64,000 nt of DNA from Marasmius tenuissimus (GCA_029532415.1 JAQOTA010000064.1:496001-560000); one strand, 5' to 3'. Counted from the stretch's first letter, positions 1 to 11,971 are shown. The notes: generated by a model from the letters alone, not told the origin. Numbers and translations are program-made.

Positions 1-271
1 TAGATAATTTCTTGTTGTATCGTTACCATTTCTTGATGTATCATTAGCGAGTTGTATCTGTATATAGCGTGTTTCCCGACTGTAACAGAGAATTCAGTAA
101 AGTAGAATCAAACGGACACGATAGAACTTACCATATCATACACGAGACTATGAGAATCCGACGTCTGTTAGCTTCAACGTGCAGGGCACGTCTACTAGTC
201 CCTTGGGCCGCGAAGAGGCCAGACATCAACCAAGGGGTTTCAAAGTAGCTAAATGACAGTAGACGTCAAAA

Positions 272-3200
272 TTACAGCGCAGCATGCTCCATGTCCTCGT
301 CGTCTTCGTCCATGGCGCCATCAACCTCATCTTCGTCGCTACGCTCTGAAGGCGCAGGGGACATGACCCAATCTTCAGATCCCGAAGAATCATCCTCCTG
401 ATTGTCACCTTGCCTCACTACCTCCTCCTCTTCGTCGACAGGATCGCCGTTGTCGTCGGCAGATGGAACAACCTCCTCCCCGTTGGTGTCGTAACGAGGT
501 AGGACCTGCGTATCGAGCCCTGCGTCTTTCTCGAAATACCGGAGATATTCGTGGAATTGGGGATGTCCGACCCCACCCCCACGAAATCTCATCACTGTGT
601 CACGATCGGCGAACCTACAATGAAGGTGAGTTTGGGCTCGAGCTCACGACTGATCACTTACATTCCGACATGGTAAAATTTCCAGTCGTCTTCCTCAAGC
701 TCTCTCTTTCTGCTAGAGTTCAGCGACATCAGCTGTCGCGCCAGTGATGTGGGTGCCAATCTCTTGCCAGTCTCGGATGGGCCATGGTTGAACGCGGGGA
801 TGATATGGGCACTGCGAATGACATCTGCAGGGTCGACAAAGCCAAACGCGTTGGCATCTTCTGGAGGAGGGAAGAAGAGACAGTATAGGCGTTTGGCACG
901 AAAGCCGGATATGTAGGTTGAGTCGATCTGGTACCAGCAAACCCAGAGAAACTCTACACGTTGGGTGATAGGCACCTTTTTCGTTAGAACCGAGGGCTCC
1001 AAACGAACATGAGTGTGAAAGGTGCCTATCACCTGAGCGTACTGGTAAGGGTGTTGGCTGTCATTGCCGACACCGTCTGGTGAGAGTGTGTAGATGTCGG
1101 GATGGAGGCGACTGTTGATGGAATCTTGGCCTCGCTGCCGGTCGTACGTATTGTAGTTGAACCGGATCGTTTTGTGCGCAAAGACGGTGTCGTTCGTGAA
1201 CGTGAGCTGTGAGCGTTCGTCAGTGGTGTACTCCGTCTTGGAGTCAGGCCCCAGCAGCCGGTGGAGAAGATGGTCCTTCAGCTTTGGTGTGAAGTCCTAG
1301 GACCCTTGTCAGACGATGTGAACTCCAGAGGGGTGAATAAGACCTACCCTGGTTGCCATATCCTCCTCAAACTCGCCGTTCTCTCCCTCGTCGATCCAGT
1401 TGATGTCGGACAACAGGACGCGGTGTTCTGTGCCCGCCAAGGTGTGGTGGTGTACGTTCGGATCTGTCTTTGTCAGAGGTTCTTGGCCGGCAGCGAGTAG
1501 TCGCTTCTTCTTCCCTATCCGTTTCTGTCTGGGCACAATCGGGACGTGAGTCTTGATAGAGTTTAATACGCGTTTCCGGCCTTCATGACGGACAATCTGG
1601 AGGCCGTGCTTCTGCTTGTTCGTCCTTCGGTAGAAGGACTTCACCTCCTGGTGTTGGCATTCACTCTAAAGGCTGGTTAGCACATGATTCACGAGAACGA
1701 ATGAGTAACTTACGTTGTGGGTCGTGTACGAGTCAGTCGTACCATACTCCTTGATGGCGCTCGGGTGGTCTCCAAGGAAATGGAGTTTGGCAGTTGCGAG
1801 GCTGAACTTCTTGACCCGGGCTCCAGACTTCTTTGGTGTGGTACCAGATCCATCAGCCTTTCGTTTGGCCGCTGCTACTGCACGTCGTCCCTGAGCCTCT
1901 ACCTCTCGTGGAGTCTCCGTGGTCTCGAATTTGTCGGAATCCTTTGCAAACTTCCTCAGACTCTTCCCCAACCTCGAGGTCGCATCCTCGAAAGAGACGA
2001 CAGTCGAATCGGTATGGAGTCGTAGCTTGGCGTAGGCGTGCCAAGTTGCGAGGTCAAACAGAAGGTCCTGCACCATCTTGTCGACGGCCAGATCGTCAAA
2101 TGGGCCTTCAAAGCAAGGCATTGCACACTGTAGATCGTGAGCCGAGGCCAATGCATACGAGACTCGGACTACATACCTGTAAGATATCCTCGAAGTCTCT
2201 GGCCGCCAACTTCTTCATCTGGGAGACGTTGTTGTGAAAGCGACGGATCGTGTTGCGACCAAACATCAGGACACGGCGGAAGCTGTGGTTGCGGGGTAAG
2301 AAACGACAGGAAAACAATCGGAATAGGGCTTACCGTTCGTCCATAACATCAACCCCCTGATCTTTTTTCTTCTTCTTCCTTTGCGCGTAAAGCAACCGTA
2401 TCAGATGCGTCAAGACTGCCTTCCACACTCCGAGCTCAAACTCGTGAAGGAGATCAACCACGAGTAGGAGGTAGAGGTCGAATCCGAAAGGTAGTAGTTT
2501 GGTTGAGAATGCATTCTGTCAATCGTTCAGCTTTTGTCCATTGTTGAACATGAGGGAAACTTACCCGTGTAGGGATCAAAGAGTGGTCGTCAAGCATATG
2601 CTTCACGGGGTCACACTCTACACTCCGGCCATCCACAAAGATATGCCAGCGGGCATCATCCACCGCTGTCTGGCAGCGCTCGTCGTCGATGCGCTTTAGT
2701 TGTATCCGGCGCCGCATATCGAGTTTGGTGCCCATATGTTGCACCTGGCTCTTCTCGATAATGCAGCGGACGCAGAGGCAGTTCCCGAGGTACTTGACGC
2801 ACACTACAGCGATCCTGACAAGGCGTGAGTCTTCAGATAAGAGATAGAACAAAAAGGCTTACTTCTCAGGGTAGTCTGCCGAGTAGGAGAAGAACTCTGG
2901 GAGAAACCTCCTCTTGACCTTGTCAGCACACTTGATGACCATAGATTTCTCGTACGCATCGAGAAAATCTTTATCCATAATCAGGTCCCAGACGGCCTGC
3001 ATCACCTCCCGTTTCAGATGTTTCATGACATCGTCCGAAGGAGCACAACCGTAAGCTTCGCGGTACACATCTCGTATCGTATCTGGTATCTGGGACGAAG
3101 ACATGAGCATTCGAATGAACGTGGAAAAAAACATGAAAAAGGATACCTGGGGAATGTAGGCAAGGTGGTGGGCAGTGAAGAAGTTTGGGTGCCCTCGCTT

Positions 3201-4706
3201 GTACTTGGTGTGGTTGCCAAGGTACATGTATATTGGCCATGACGACGCTGTGCCAAAATTCGCGAGATGGGTCGAGTCGGAAGCCATCATCATCCAAATG
3301 ACAACGGTCTCCAAATCATCGTTGACCCCCAACTTTTCCAGTCGCTCAAGCTTTTCATGTTCGATGTGAATAGCTCGATTGGAAGTGAACGCCTCTCCGT
3401 AGATGCGTTGAGTACCATTTGGTCGCAAGGTGCTGGGGTCGACCCAAAACTCCTTGTATGGCCGCAGGTGGAGCTTGTAAAATTCATCGTCTTGGACAAG
3501 GGACTTGATGATGGTCGTCGGCTTCCGATACCAAACATCGTCAATGACGAGCTGAGGTGCGTCGGACTCGGATTGGTGTTTGTGTCCAACGCATGGCATA
3601 GGGATGAAGATTTTTCCCCGACGCCATATAGAGTCGTCGAAATTGTAAGGAGGAGTTTTCGAAGCCTTGGGCTTGGGGTCAGTCGTCTTCTTTTTCCGGA
3701 AAAGGCTGGGTTTCGTCGAAATTTCGGGTGTTTTTCCCTGGGAGGATGGAAGAGGGGCGTCTAATTTCTTGAGCTCGCGCTGAAGTTTTTGAAATGGCTA
3801 GGGTCGAAATCAGGCTGTAGAATGACATTGTGGACCAAGTTATCGAGTGAGCCCTCTGTAACACCATTCGATTCATACGCCCATTGGAACAACTTGCACG
3901 ATGACGCGTTCGGCAGGGGTGCGTAGGGAGGTGGAGCTTCCGGAGTCTCTTTCTTCTGACCAGGCATCGTCTTTTCGCTCAAAGCCATGGTCTTCTGGAC
4001 TCTGGTGGAGGCGTCTGGATGTTTGTTCGACACGAAGTTGGGAGAGGTCACGAATTGTGAATCATCTGGGTATCTCAATGGTTCTTTCGCATCATAAACA
4101 CGAAAGATACGGAGCTTGTTGGGCTTTGTCTTGTAATAAGCTCGAACAACAGCCGGTAATAGTGCTGGTGGTGGCGGACCTGCTTCTGGTTGGCCCTGCG
4201 GTTCTGGTGGTGGCGAAGCCATTCGGGGCGGAGGAGAAGGCACACGCAGCGGTGTGGCTAGAGCTGATAGAGGTGCCAACGTATCTCCTCGACTCCTCCG
4301 AACAATTGCGGAGACGCTAGAGATCTCGAAATCCTCAAAACGAGGAAGAGCTCTCTTCCTTCCGCTATGTCGTAGGTTCGGGGTATCCTCCAACGGTGCA
4401 GGAGTGTTCGAGGGTCCTGCTCCAGGAGTCTGAAGATCCCAGTCATTCATAGGTCCAACTCCGGGAGTTTGAAGGTCCTCGTCGTTCGCCAGTGCCTTCT
4501 TTTTGGCTACCTTTCGCAACTTCGTGGATCAGGCCAAAGCCATAACTTCATTGTTCTGTGCGGACATCGAGTTCCGCTTCCTGCACCTTGATAAATGTAT
4601 TCTGAGGCCTCCGGATTTGGTGGTCGACCAACCGCAATGATCACAGACTGGCACTGTAGATAGATTGTGAGATTATAATTGAACCATTCGTTCGATTATA
4701 CTCACT
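272..4706 (-). pseudogene. Plavaka-type transposase, damaged
   Basis: Reads as the transposase of a Plavaka (CACTA-related) DNA transposon of agaric fungi, which would act in the nucleus on the element ends. Exons on the minus strand: 4706 alone, 4653-2863, 2814-2565, 2515-2334, 2282-2177, 2127-1714, 1665-1348, 1296-662 and 614-272, all with GT..AG introns of 48-75 bp. It begins with a zinc finger C-x2-C-x12-H-x3-C, then a Pro/Ser-rich stretch, then the conserved core with the family-typical strings YLGNHTKYKRGHPN, FSYSADYPEK, DLLHEFELGVWK, FGRNTIRRFHNN and LAARDFEDILQ, then FYRRTNK, and ends with DRDTVMRFRGGGVGH and a very acidic tail. Two lesions: an in-frame TGA at 4529-4531 between finger and core, and a one-base frameshift in the A5 run at 3786-3790. 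Family assignment is from remembered homologues and is fairly sure; the lesions are seen directly. Confidence 0.85.
4654..4705 (-). other. Intron splitting the transposase start codon
   Basis: A 52-bp intron with donor GTGAGT and acceptor CTACAG lies so that the A of the start codon is the last base of the first exon (4706) and TG are the first bases of the next (4653-4652). Splicing creates ACCATG, a good start context, directly before the CDHC zinc finger. Without splicing there is no ATG in this frame before the finger. Read directly from the sequence; transcript evidence is lacking. Confidence 0.6.
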
Positions 4707-4765
4707 GGTGGGTCTGAGTGTAGTCCTGAGTAATATTGGAGACTTGATGAACGAGATGTAGTCCT

Positions 4766-5391
4766 GCCTGGCCTGTGTTAGAAAAACAAACCGTCAGCAT
4801 TGTTGCTGCGGTTTTTCAGTTGAAATTCAATGAAAAGGGATCTTAATGGGCTTTTTGCCCTTCTTGAGACTCAATGGATAGTTACAATTCTTAATTTCAT
4901 GGTCCTATATACTATACGTATGATAAAAAAGCGAAAACTTACCGTGTTGAAGGACCCAACCACAATGGTGGTGGTTGAGTGTCAAGAGAGGCAGACCGGG
5001 TCCCTGTGCCAGGCGGCACTGGTTCAATCCGGCATCCGGCAAAGAAATCTGCGCAAGTGCCCTGGGCGTTTATCTGACCAGGTGCTTCCAAGGCGCTTGC
5101 GCAGATTTCTTTGTTTGGCTCGTCAAATAACAGACCCACGCGCGTGTTTGGGCGCCTCATGCCCGGCTTGACTCAGAACCACCACCATCGTGGTTGAGTC
5201 ACTTCAACACGTTCCTCTTCGTTTACTGTAGCTACAATACATACAAAGTAGATATACAATTAAATTGAAAGTTTTAAACGCCGTACGGTCGTCTAAGAGG
5301 CAAAAAAGCCAGTCTAAATTCCTTTTCATGATCTCCGAAATGAAACCGCAGCAACGATGCTGACGGTTTGTCTTTCTAACACAGGCCAGGC
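4766..5391. repeat. Nested imperfect palindrome between divergent genes
   Basis: The ends are near-perfect inverted copies: the left arm starts GCCTGGCCTGTGTTAGAAA at 4766 and the right arm ends with its complement at 5391. The match runs about 50 bp at the ends and continues, with gaps, for much of each arm. An inner, better-matched palindrome starts CGTGTTGAAG at 4943 and ends at 5211; inside it is a 17-bp perfect pair at 5041-5057 and 5096-5112. It fills the space between the transposase and the KOW-like gene, so it probably holds both promoters. It could instead be a nested foldback MITE; no clear target duplication is visible. Confidence 0.7.
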
Positions 5392-5443
5392 GTCACCCGC
5401 TCGGTTCAGAGCCCTTCAAACGTTCATACACGCACCTGTCGAA

Positions 5444-6995
5444 ATGGTGAGCATACTGAAACCCATATATACCAAGACGTTACTGAATTTTTATACTCTA
5501 GCCAAGATTACTACGCGCTGACGAGGAAGGCTCTTCAAGACTAGTTTTGTATCACAGAGACGACGAAGATTGGGAGGATGCAAATGCTGCAGAGATTGAG
5601 CGAGAAAGAGAGCAGGCAGAAAAACGAAAAAGAGACTTCCAATCAGACGTTATCGACGAGATTCGAGCATCTGATCACTTCCGAGCGATCAACTGGGACG
5701 CTGCCAGAGTCATTGCCGACGTGGTCACTGCCAGTTTGCTTGCTGGAGGTGCATGCAGTTCTCCTCGAACTGACGAAGCTACGCCCGAGCCCTCTCCTGA
5801 ACCTACTACCGAACCCTCCAACGAACCTATTACCGACCCTACTACCAAACCCTCTGTCGACTCAACTACCGCACCTACCCCACGAATAGACGAGCCCATT
5901 GAGGAAGTAATGGGCCCCGATCTGGGTCCAGAAGAGACTGGTACACGACCTATGTACACCGGTCTTCGTGGGCCCTGGGTCGGGGCGAACATTTTGGTTA
6001 TAGGCTCTCATCGCAAGGGTTCTACGGGGATAATCCGAGCCGTACATGTTGACTGGTCCCTGCTGGACACGGTCATTGACATGTCACCGGAGGCCGACCT
6101 CAGCTCAGTCAAATCCGGTTTGCTGCTCGATGTCGAACTTGACATCGTGCTAGCAGGTCGGGAAGCCCCCATTGAGAGAATCGATTACAAGGACGTAGTC
6201 GAACTCAAAACCTTCCAGCGACTCAACCTTTGGCATCCGATGGACCATACCCACGAGGTCTGGTACCTCTGTCCAGATCTTCCCCAGCCAGCTATCAACC
6301 CAACCGCTTACCTCTCGAGGTTCGACAGGCTTCCGGTTTTAAACCCCCGAACTCCTCGCCCTCGCACCCCTACACCTCCTCCTCGTTCTCCTCGTTTTTC
6401 TCGGCACTCTTCTGACCCATGGAACCCTATGGGGGAGCTAGCACCAGCAGAACGCGACCACTGGATCCTCAGTCCGAAACTTGCTGGTCTGTGGATCGAG
6501 GTGACGATCACTGGCAGGCCTCATGATTCTGAGGGCAAACCCGTCTATGTCAAGCCTACGTCTAAACCTCGAGGTGTTGTCGTCGAATACAACACAGGGC
6601 GAGGAATGACTGCAGTCACACACACCATCTCCCACAAGTTCATCGTTTGGTCGAAAGACCCCATCAAACCCAGTACCGAAAACGCGCTGATGGTGGTGAC
6701 AACGGGCAACGAACACGCTGGAAAGCTCGTTCGTCGGATCCGTACGTTCTATCTGGGTGCAAAGGAGGAGGATTTCCATTGGATTGTTGGGGGGGTCATC
6801 TCGAAAGTAGAGAAAGGAAAAGAAAGCCTCACCGACGAGCTGCTGGAACTACACCCAGGCTTCCATGTAGCGAGGGTGAGAGAGTCGGCGAAGCAGCGAG
6901 CTGAAGGAAACAAGTACATGGATGCTGCGAGGAAAGACGCAAGGAAGAAATGGTCTCATCGAGTAGAGGTTCGCCAGTTCACGAAGGAGACCTAA
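5444..6995 (+). CDS. KOW-like protein linked to the Plavaka element
   Basis: Two exons: the ATG alone (5444-5446), a 55-bp intron (5447-5501, GTGAGC..CTCTAG), then 5502-6995, giving 498 residues. This start was chosen because the second exon is open to its acceptor but has no early ATG, and the spliced ATG joins it in frame. Seen in the protein: a charged helical N-terminus (about residues 20-60), a Pro/Thr/Glu repeat stretch (about 95-125), then VGANILVIGSHRKGSTGIIR (about 160-180), which has the spacing of a KOW motif (the short nucleic-acid or protein binding motif of Spt5 and ribosomal proteins). A Pro-Arg-Thr stretch follows, then a second beta-rich block ending in a basic tail. No nuclease or polymerase motif is visible. 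It diverges from the transposase across the palindrome, suggesting it is an accessory gene of the same element. KOW call tentative. Confidence 0.6.
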
Positions 6996-7252
6996 TTTCT
7001 TGGTGTATTTACTCTTTTTTTTTGACCTAGCTACATGTTTATGTTGTTCGTATTGATGCCTGCATGAAATGTATGGTTGTGACCCTCTCGCATTACGTGT
7101 GTGACGGAGGTGACGTACGCGCCCTACGCAAATACAGGGCAACGCGCCTTGACGCGTTTTCAAACTCCACTCCCCCAGCCTATAAACCCCCCCTCCCATT
7201 CCTCCCTCCCTTCCCCAACGCCTCTTGTTCCTGTACCACCATCATCTCCTCC
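6996..7252 (+). promoter_or_regulatory. Promoter of the DUF6698-like gene
   Basis: TATAAAC at 7181-7187 sits 66 bp before the ATG at 7253 and is followed by a long C/T-rich tract, an arrangement common at fungal transcription starts. The TATA match and the pyrimidine tract are seen directly; the start site is inferred. Confidence 0.5.
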
Positions 7253-9128
7253 ATGCCCGTCTCCCGCTCCTCCCCAAGTTGTCCCTCCCGTCCGACTGGC
7301 CGAGCTCGCGCAACTGAGCGTCAATCTCAACGTTCCCCGGAACCTCAAGCTCCAACACAATCTCGGCTTACAAAACGTGAACGCGCGGTCCAGGCACAGT
7401 TCAGAAAGTGGGCCAAGACAATCTTGGATGCCACTTCACCGTGAGTTCACCCCTTCGTTTCGTTTGGAGCGCATACTTACTATTTTACAGGGTGGACGGA
7501 TCACTCCAGGCATTCTATTCCATCGGATTGTTCTGGGTGCGGTTTATTGATCTATGGACCGAGGATATCGAGCTGGTGTTGCGGTTTGGCTTCACTGAAG
7601 AACTCAAGGGTCCGGTCACAGACGATGACGACGATGATGTTGTTATGAATCCCGATGGCAACGATGAGCCGTCCTCCGACGAGGAGGAGGAAACCAAGGA
7701 CGAGAAGAGGCAGCGTCTCGAAACCCTCGATCTCTTCACAATGCCGGGCCAAATGTACGCATATACTTTGTCTTTTCCCTCCTCTCAACTCACTTACTAT
7801 ATGCGCTACTACAGGAAGGAAACCGAGAAAGAAACCTTTCGACAGTGCTTCGCAATGTTCAAGGCTACCTTCTGCACGCAGTACAAGCAACTGCTCAACT
7901 CGTACAAGTTCGAAGGATCCGATGTCCTCAAAGCCATCTACAGTTTGGTTCGTACTCCTCCAACTCCTCATTCTCTCGCTGACCGCTTCGTAGATCAATA
8001 CGGCTTTCAAAGAATCAAGGCGTAATGACACCTGTAATATGAAGAAGGCTATACTCAGCTACCTTCCGAACAACCCCCAGCAATCGGCCGTTAAGGACAA
8101 TGCCCTCGACCCTTTCATCGACGCCGCCGCCAAGAGCAACCGTGGTCTCAACCACCCCATGATCATACCCATGCTTGCCCCCATCGATCGCGTCAAGGAG
8201 ATGTATGACAAGCCTGCTGATCACCCTGTTCGACTCAAGTAAGCAGTTCTTTATTCGTTGCAGAGACCTACTGACCACTCGTCCTAGGTTGATTGAGGAC
8301 GCCAAAGCCAAGCAGATTGAGCTCACGCACAAACAATTCCCGGGTTTCCTCTACGATTTCTCAAGATTGAAACTGGACGCGGCAGGGGATGGAAGAGCGG
8401 CTATATTCCAAGGCTTCCTCATCGAACGCGTGAGTTGTCTTTCCTTTTCCCCAGATTGGTTCTCATTGCTTCTCCTACTAGGCCTCCCGTGGTTTACTGA
8501 CGTCGCCCAGCTCTGCCCTTGGCAAAGGAGAAAAGAAGGCAACCTGCGCTGGCAATGCGAAAAAGCTGGGAGTCACCGAGATTTCCGACCGCTTTTTGGT
8601 GTACATTATTACCCAGGTAAGGTAATATACTCCTACTCGCTCTTCTAGGATGCTCATGAATCGGTAGATATGGCTTGCGTTATCCGACGCCGAGCATTGG
8701 GGACGCAAAGCCGGCTTGTTTGAGCTAAAGACGTTCTATTATACGATGCTCCAGGCCGTACACGACCTCCCTGCTAAGCGTCGGGTGCTTGCATTCAAAT
8801 ACCTCAATGAGTAAGTTACTTTTCCTACTTGGTCGTCGTACATCGCTCATGAGTCCTATCCAGACAGATATTCGGAGAGGAGTCGAAGGTGAACGTTGTC
8901 CCCGAGGACAGCGAAGTGGGGAAGACGCTTGCATCGTGGGCGGACGAAGATGAGGCGGACGTCGATGCTGAAGAGGCAGCCGCAGCCGCAGCCTCCAGCG
9001 ACGATCCTCCTCCTCCTTCCAGCGATCCTTCTGATAGCTCTGGTAGGTCTGGCAAAGGGTGTGGTGAAGGATCTGGTGAAGGGTCTGGTGAAGGGTCTGG
9101 CGATGGCTCTGGTGGTAATGCTGCGTAG
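7253..9128 (+). CDS. DUF6698-like protein, eight exons
   Basis: Exons 7253-7440, 7491-7754, 7815-7947, 7994-8238, 8288-8429, 8482-8616, 8668-8810 and 8864-9128 keep one frame throughout and give 504 residues ending at TAG 9126-9128. The N-terminus is basic and Pro/Ser-rich; exon 2 carries an acidic run with six Asp in a row. The second half (about residues 277-425) holds SPSSALGK, GNAKKLGVTEISDRFLVYI, IWLALSDAEHWG and KYLNEQIF, the pattern I associate with DUF6698, a basidiomycete family of unknown function often found near transposons. The tail is a low-complexity Gly/Ser/Glu repeat. All splice sites are GT..AG and no lesion is seen, so this gene may be functional, unlike the transposase 2.5 kb away. 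Family name is from memory. Confidence 0.7.
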
Positions 9129-9871
9129 TAGAACGTTTTCGATGAATGCTTGCTTGCTCCTAATGTGTATACCATACTTTCTGTACAATCAATTGCTTTC
9201 TGCTCTACTCGTTGTTCCCCTTCCCTGAGATGTCTAATTGGTGATTGGTGTAGCATTTCCAGCAACATGTTGGGCTACCCGAAATACATGAGTACTTGTT
9301 GCCTAACCCGCTATGCGTTGAAGCCGCCGCTTCTTGCTAATCCCTCTAGATTCCGGTCAAAGCTTCACTACTCATTGAAAGGTACGCTATTCAGTATTCT
9401 ACACGAAAGGTCTTTGCACTTACGCAATGCGTTGTAAGCCCCCCACTCTTATACATTCTCCGAAACCGCTCTCCTCCTCAACAATGCATGCCAATCTCGT
9501 CTATCCGACACTCACCCTGGACTTCGTCACCCTTCCTGCTATCTGTTACTCTCTCTAGCACTCGCTGGTACTCGTAACATTCTCCGATACTCGCCGCGAC
9601 CTCCGCTATCCGGCACTCTCCCTCAAAACCGGTTAAAACCTCTCGAAACCCGGTGCATTCTGCGCAACTCGCGGCAAGCTTCACTCTCCGGTATCATCCT
9701 TGACACTCGTTAGGAGGTACTCAAATTCGTTATTTTCTACTGGTTTCATGCTCACAGATTCTTGCTCTTTTTCCGGATTTCGTAAAAGTTTTAATACTGT
9801 TATATAGTCTGTTCCTGCTCGCAACCAGGTACAGCGGGTTTCGTACTACCTAACAGATATCAGGGTACCAA
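9129..9871. other. Non-coding stretch with C/T-rich repeat
   Basis: No supported gene. From about 9470 to 9715 the sequence is rich in short recurring words such as ACTCGC, TCCG and CACTC, a degenerate simple repeat. The last 100 bp may be the leader of the gypsy element that starts at 9872, but no LTR edge could be fixed. Confidence 0.4.
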
Positions 9872-10405
9872 ATGGCCTTACAACTGTTCGGGTATTTTGC
9901 TGATGTCTCTGTCTCGAATCTTTTCCTCAAGGCAAATGCTACTCAGGCACTCTCCACTGCGAATCCTACTCAAGGGAGATTGTTGAAAACACCCAAAAAA
10001 CTGGCGGTTGAGCAGCTCCGGAGGTGGATGAAAAGTATTCGGCGCACGTCAAGTAGTCGTGAAGAAGATGATAGCCGGTTGAAGACATGGAAGGACTTCC
10101 GTGATGCCCTGGTTGTCTACTTCAAGTACTCGTCTACCAAAGATGTGTTACAGACTAAACTCACCAACTTGAAGCAAGGAAAAGGGACTGCTGATGAATT
10201 TATCATGCAGTTCAAGGCAATCATGGGGGGGACAGCTTTCGATGATGAAGCTCTCTTGTACTGGTTTAAACTTGGGTTAAATGATGGGTTGAGGAAATTG
10301 GTTTGGAGCTTACATCCCATGCCAACAACTCTCAAAGAATGGATGAATGAAGCATCAAATCAAGATCGCACCTATCACATGGATCGAGAATACACACAAA
10401 CGTGA
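9872..10405 (+). pseudogene. Ty3/gypsy gag fragment
   Basis: A 177-codon open frame with the retrotransposon gag signature: TWKDFRDALVVYF, then LTNLKQGKGTADEFIMQF and a Trp-containing segment YWFKLGLNDGLRK. This is the capsid region of a gypsy element. It stops at 10403-10405 without a zinc knuckle; the protease follows about 270 bp later. Likely the N-terminal part of a broken gag-pol frame. Confidence 0.8.
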
Positions 10406-10441
10406 AATTATAATGTAGTCATTCCGGAAATAGAAAACACA

Positions 10442-11618
10442 TTGAAACAGATCGAGAGAGGTACCCAGTTCAACAATTGGCGCCTGCAACCCTGGACAAG
10501 CCAGTGGTATGCACAGTGTCTGAGGCAGATGAAAATGGATATGGGAATCATTCTATTAAGGACAATGGTTCACCCAAAGAGGCGATCGGAATGCACTGAA
10601 TCAGTTCTCAAAGAGATCAATCTACTAAACAACTGGAATGTTGTTGACGCTCTTGATGAACTTAAGAACCCACCACGTTACATTCGAGAAAATGGAAGCC
10701 AAACAAACATAGACCTGGTCATTAGCACTTTAGACGATCAGAGATCTTTGGATGTAAAAGCATTACTCAATAGTGGGTGTACAGGAAGTGCAATAAATGA
10801 TCGCTTTATCTGAGAACATGGCATCAACACAAAGAAATATGTCAGATTGATCCCTGTGTACAATGCAGACGGCACACTAAACTCGGGAGGCCCAATCTCA
10901 GAATACGTTGATCTGAGAATCACGACTGGTAACCATGTTGAAACACTTAGCTTTGCAGTCACCAACCTTGGCAAAGCCGACATGTTTATCAGTCATGAAT
11001 GGCTAAGAAAACACAATCCAAGTGTTGACTGGCAGACAGGAAAGATCTTGTTTGATAGATGCCCAGATGAATGTCGCCCTATTGAGTCCGATGCTGAACC
11101 AGAAGATGATCCTGATGATGACAATTGTCCAGAGATAGATGCTGGAGATCTAATACTCATAGTAGATATCCAACAGGAATTACACATACGAGCTCAAGAA
11201 AACGTGTCCATGAAACTAGCACATGAAGCCCAAAAGGACAAAGAGGAGCAGACCTTTGAACAGATTGTCCCAGAAGCATATGAAGACTTTAGGGACATCT
11301 TCAATAAGAAGGACTTTGACCAACTACCACCGAGACACCCCTGGGACCATGCCATCAAACTAATCCCAGGAGCAAGAGGTCAAAACTCTGCTAACATATA
11401 CCCTCTTAGTCCTGCAGAACAGAAGGAGCTTGATGTATTCCTAGAGGAGAACCTGAGAACCGGTCGAATTCGACCATCTAAGTCACCAATGGCGTTGCCC
11501 TTCTTCTTTGTCAAGAAAAAGGATGGAAAACTGAGATCTGTGCAAGATTATAAAAAACTCAACGAGCAAACAATTAAAAATCACTATCTGTTGTCAGCAA
11601 TTACCAGATCTGACCTGG
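10442..11618 (+). pseudogene. Ty3/gypsy protease and reverse transcriptase start, truncated
   Basis: First frame 10442-10813 ends in the protease active-site region LLNSGCTGSAIN, where the catalytic Asp of the usual DSG/DTG triad is replaced by Asn. A stop at 10811-10813 follows. The frame then continues (10847 onward) with FAVTNLGKADMFISHEWLR, an acidic linker, and the start of the reverse transcriptase, SPMALPFFFVKKKDGKLRSV and DYKKLNEQT. It is cut at about 11618 inside the RT, before the YxDD box, by the LTR of a second gypsy element. Clearly dead. Confidence 0.85.
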
Positions 11619-11971
11619 TGACATGTCGCACTAAGCTTTCAGACAAGGGGGAACGAGGCAAAGAATAGAGAACTCTATACTGGTGAGGAATAAACCAGCT
11701 CAAGACTGGGGAATACATGCAGAGTATCTACTTCTTGTATACTACTGAGAGGACTACGGCGTGTGTCTACGGTGAGGTATGACATCAAGGTATGACATCG
11801 GGAAACATTATCTGAAACAGGACCAAAATGTGTCTACAGCATGTGGGTCCCTTCATGTATCTATCATGTGTCTATATGATAAGATATGAGTCATGTGAGG
11901 GATAAGACATAGATAAGATGGAAAAGGATAAGATAAGGAGAAAAGATAAGATAGGAGGGAAATTCATGACA
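11619..11971 (-). repeat. Gypsy LTR (3' LTR of a second element)
   Basis: On the minus strand this 353-bp block begins TGTCATGAATTT and ends GCGACATGTCA, so it has the TG..CA ends of an LTR with 7-bp inverted termini. Just upstream on that strand is a G-rich polypurine tract (about 11972-11984), preceded by the chromodomain tail of a gypsy integrase. Its outer end abuts the truncated RT of the plus-strand gypsy element at 11618, showing insertion into it. Confidence 0.7.

Noticed and set aside
8641..8667. Alternative acceptor at 8648 in the DUF6698-like gene
   Set aside because: It would shift the frame away from the conserved IWLALSDAEHWG segment; the acceptor at 8667 keeps it.
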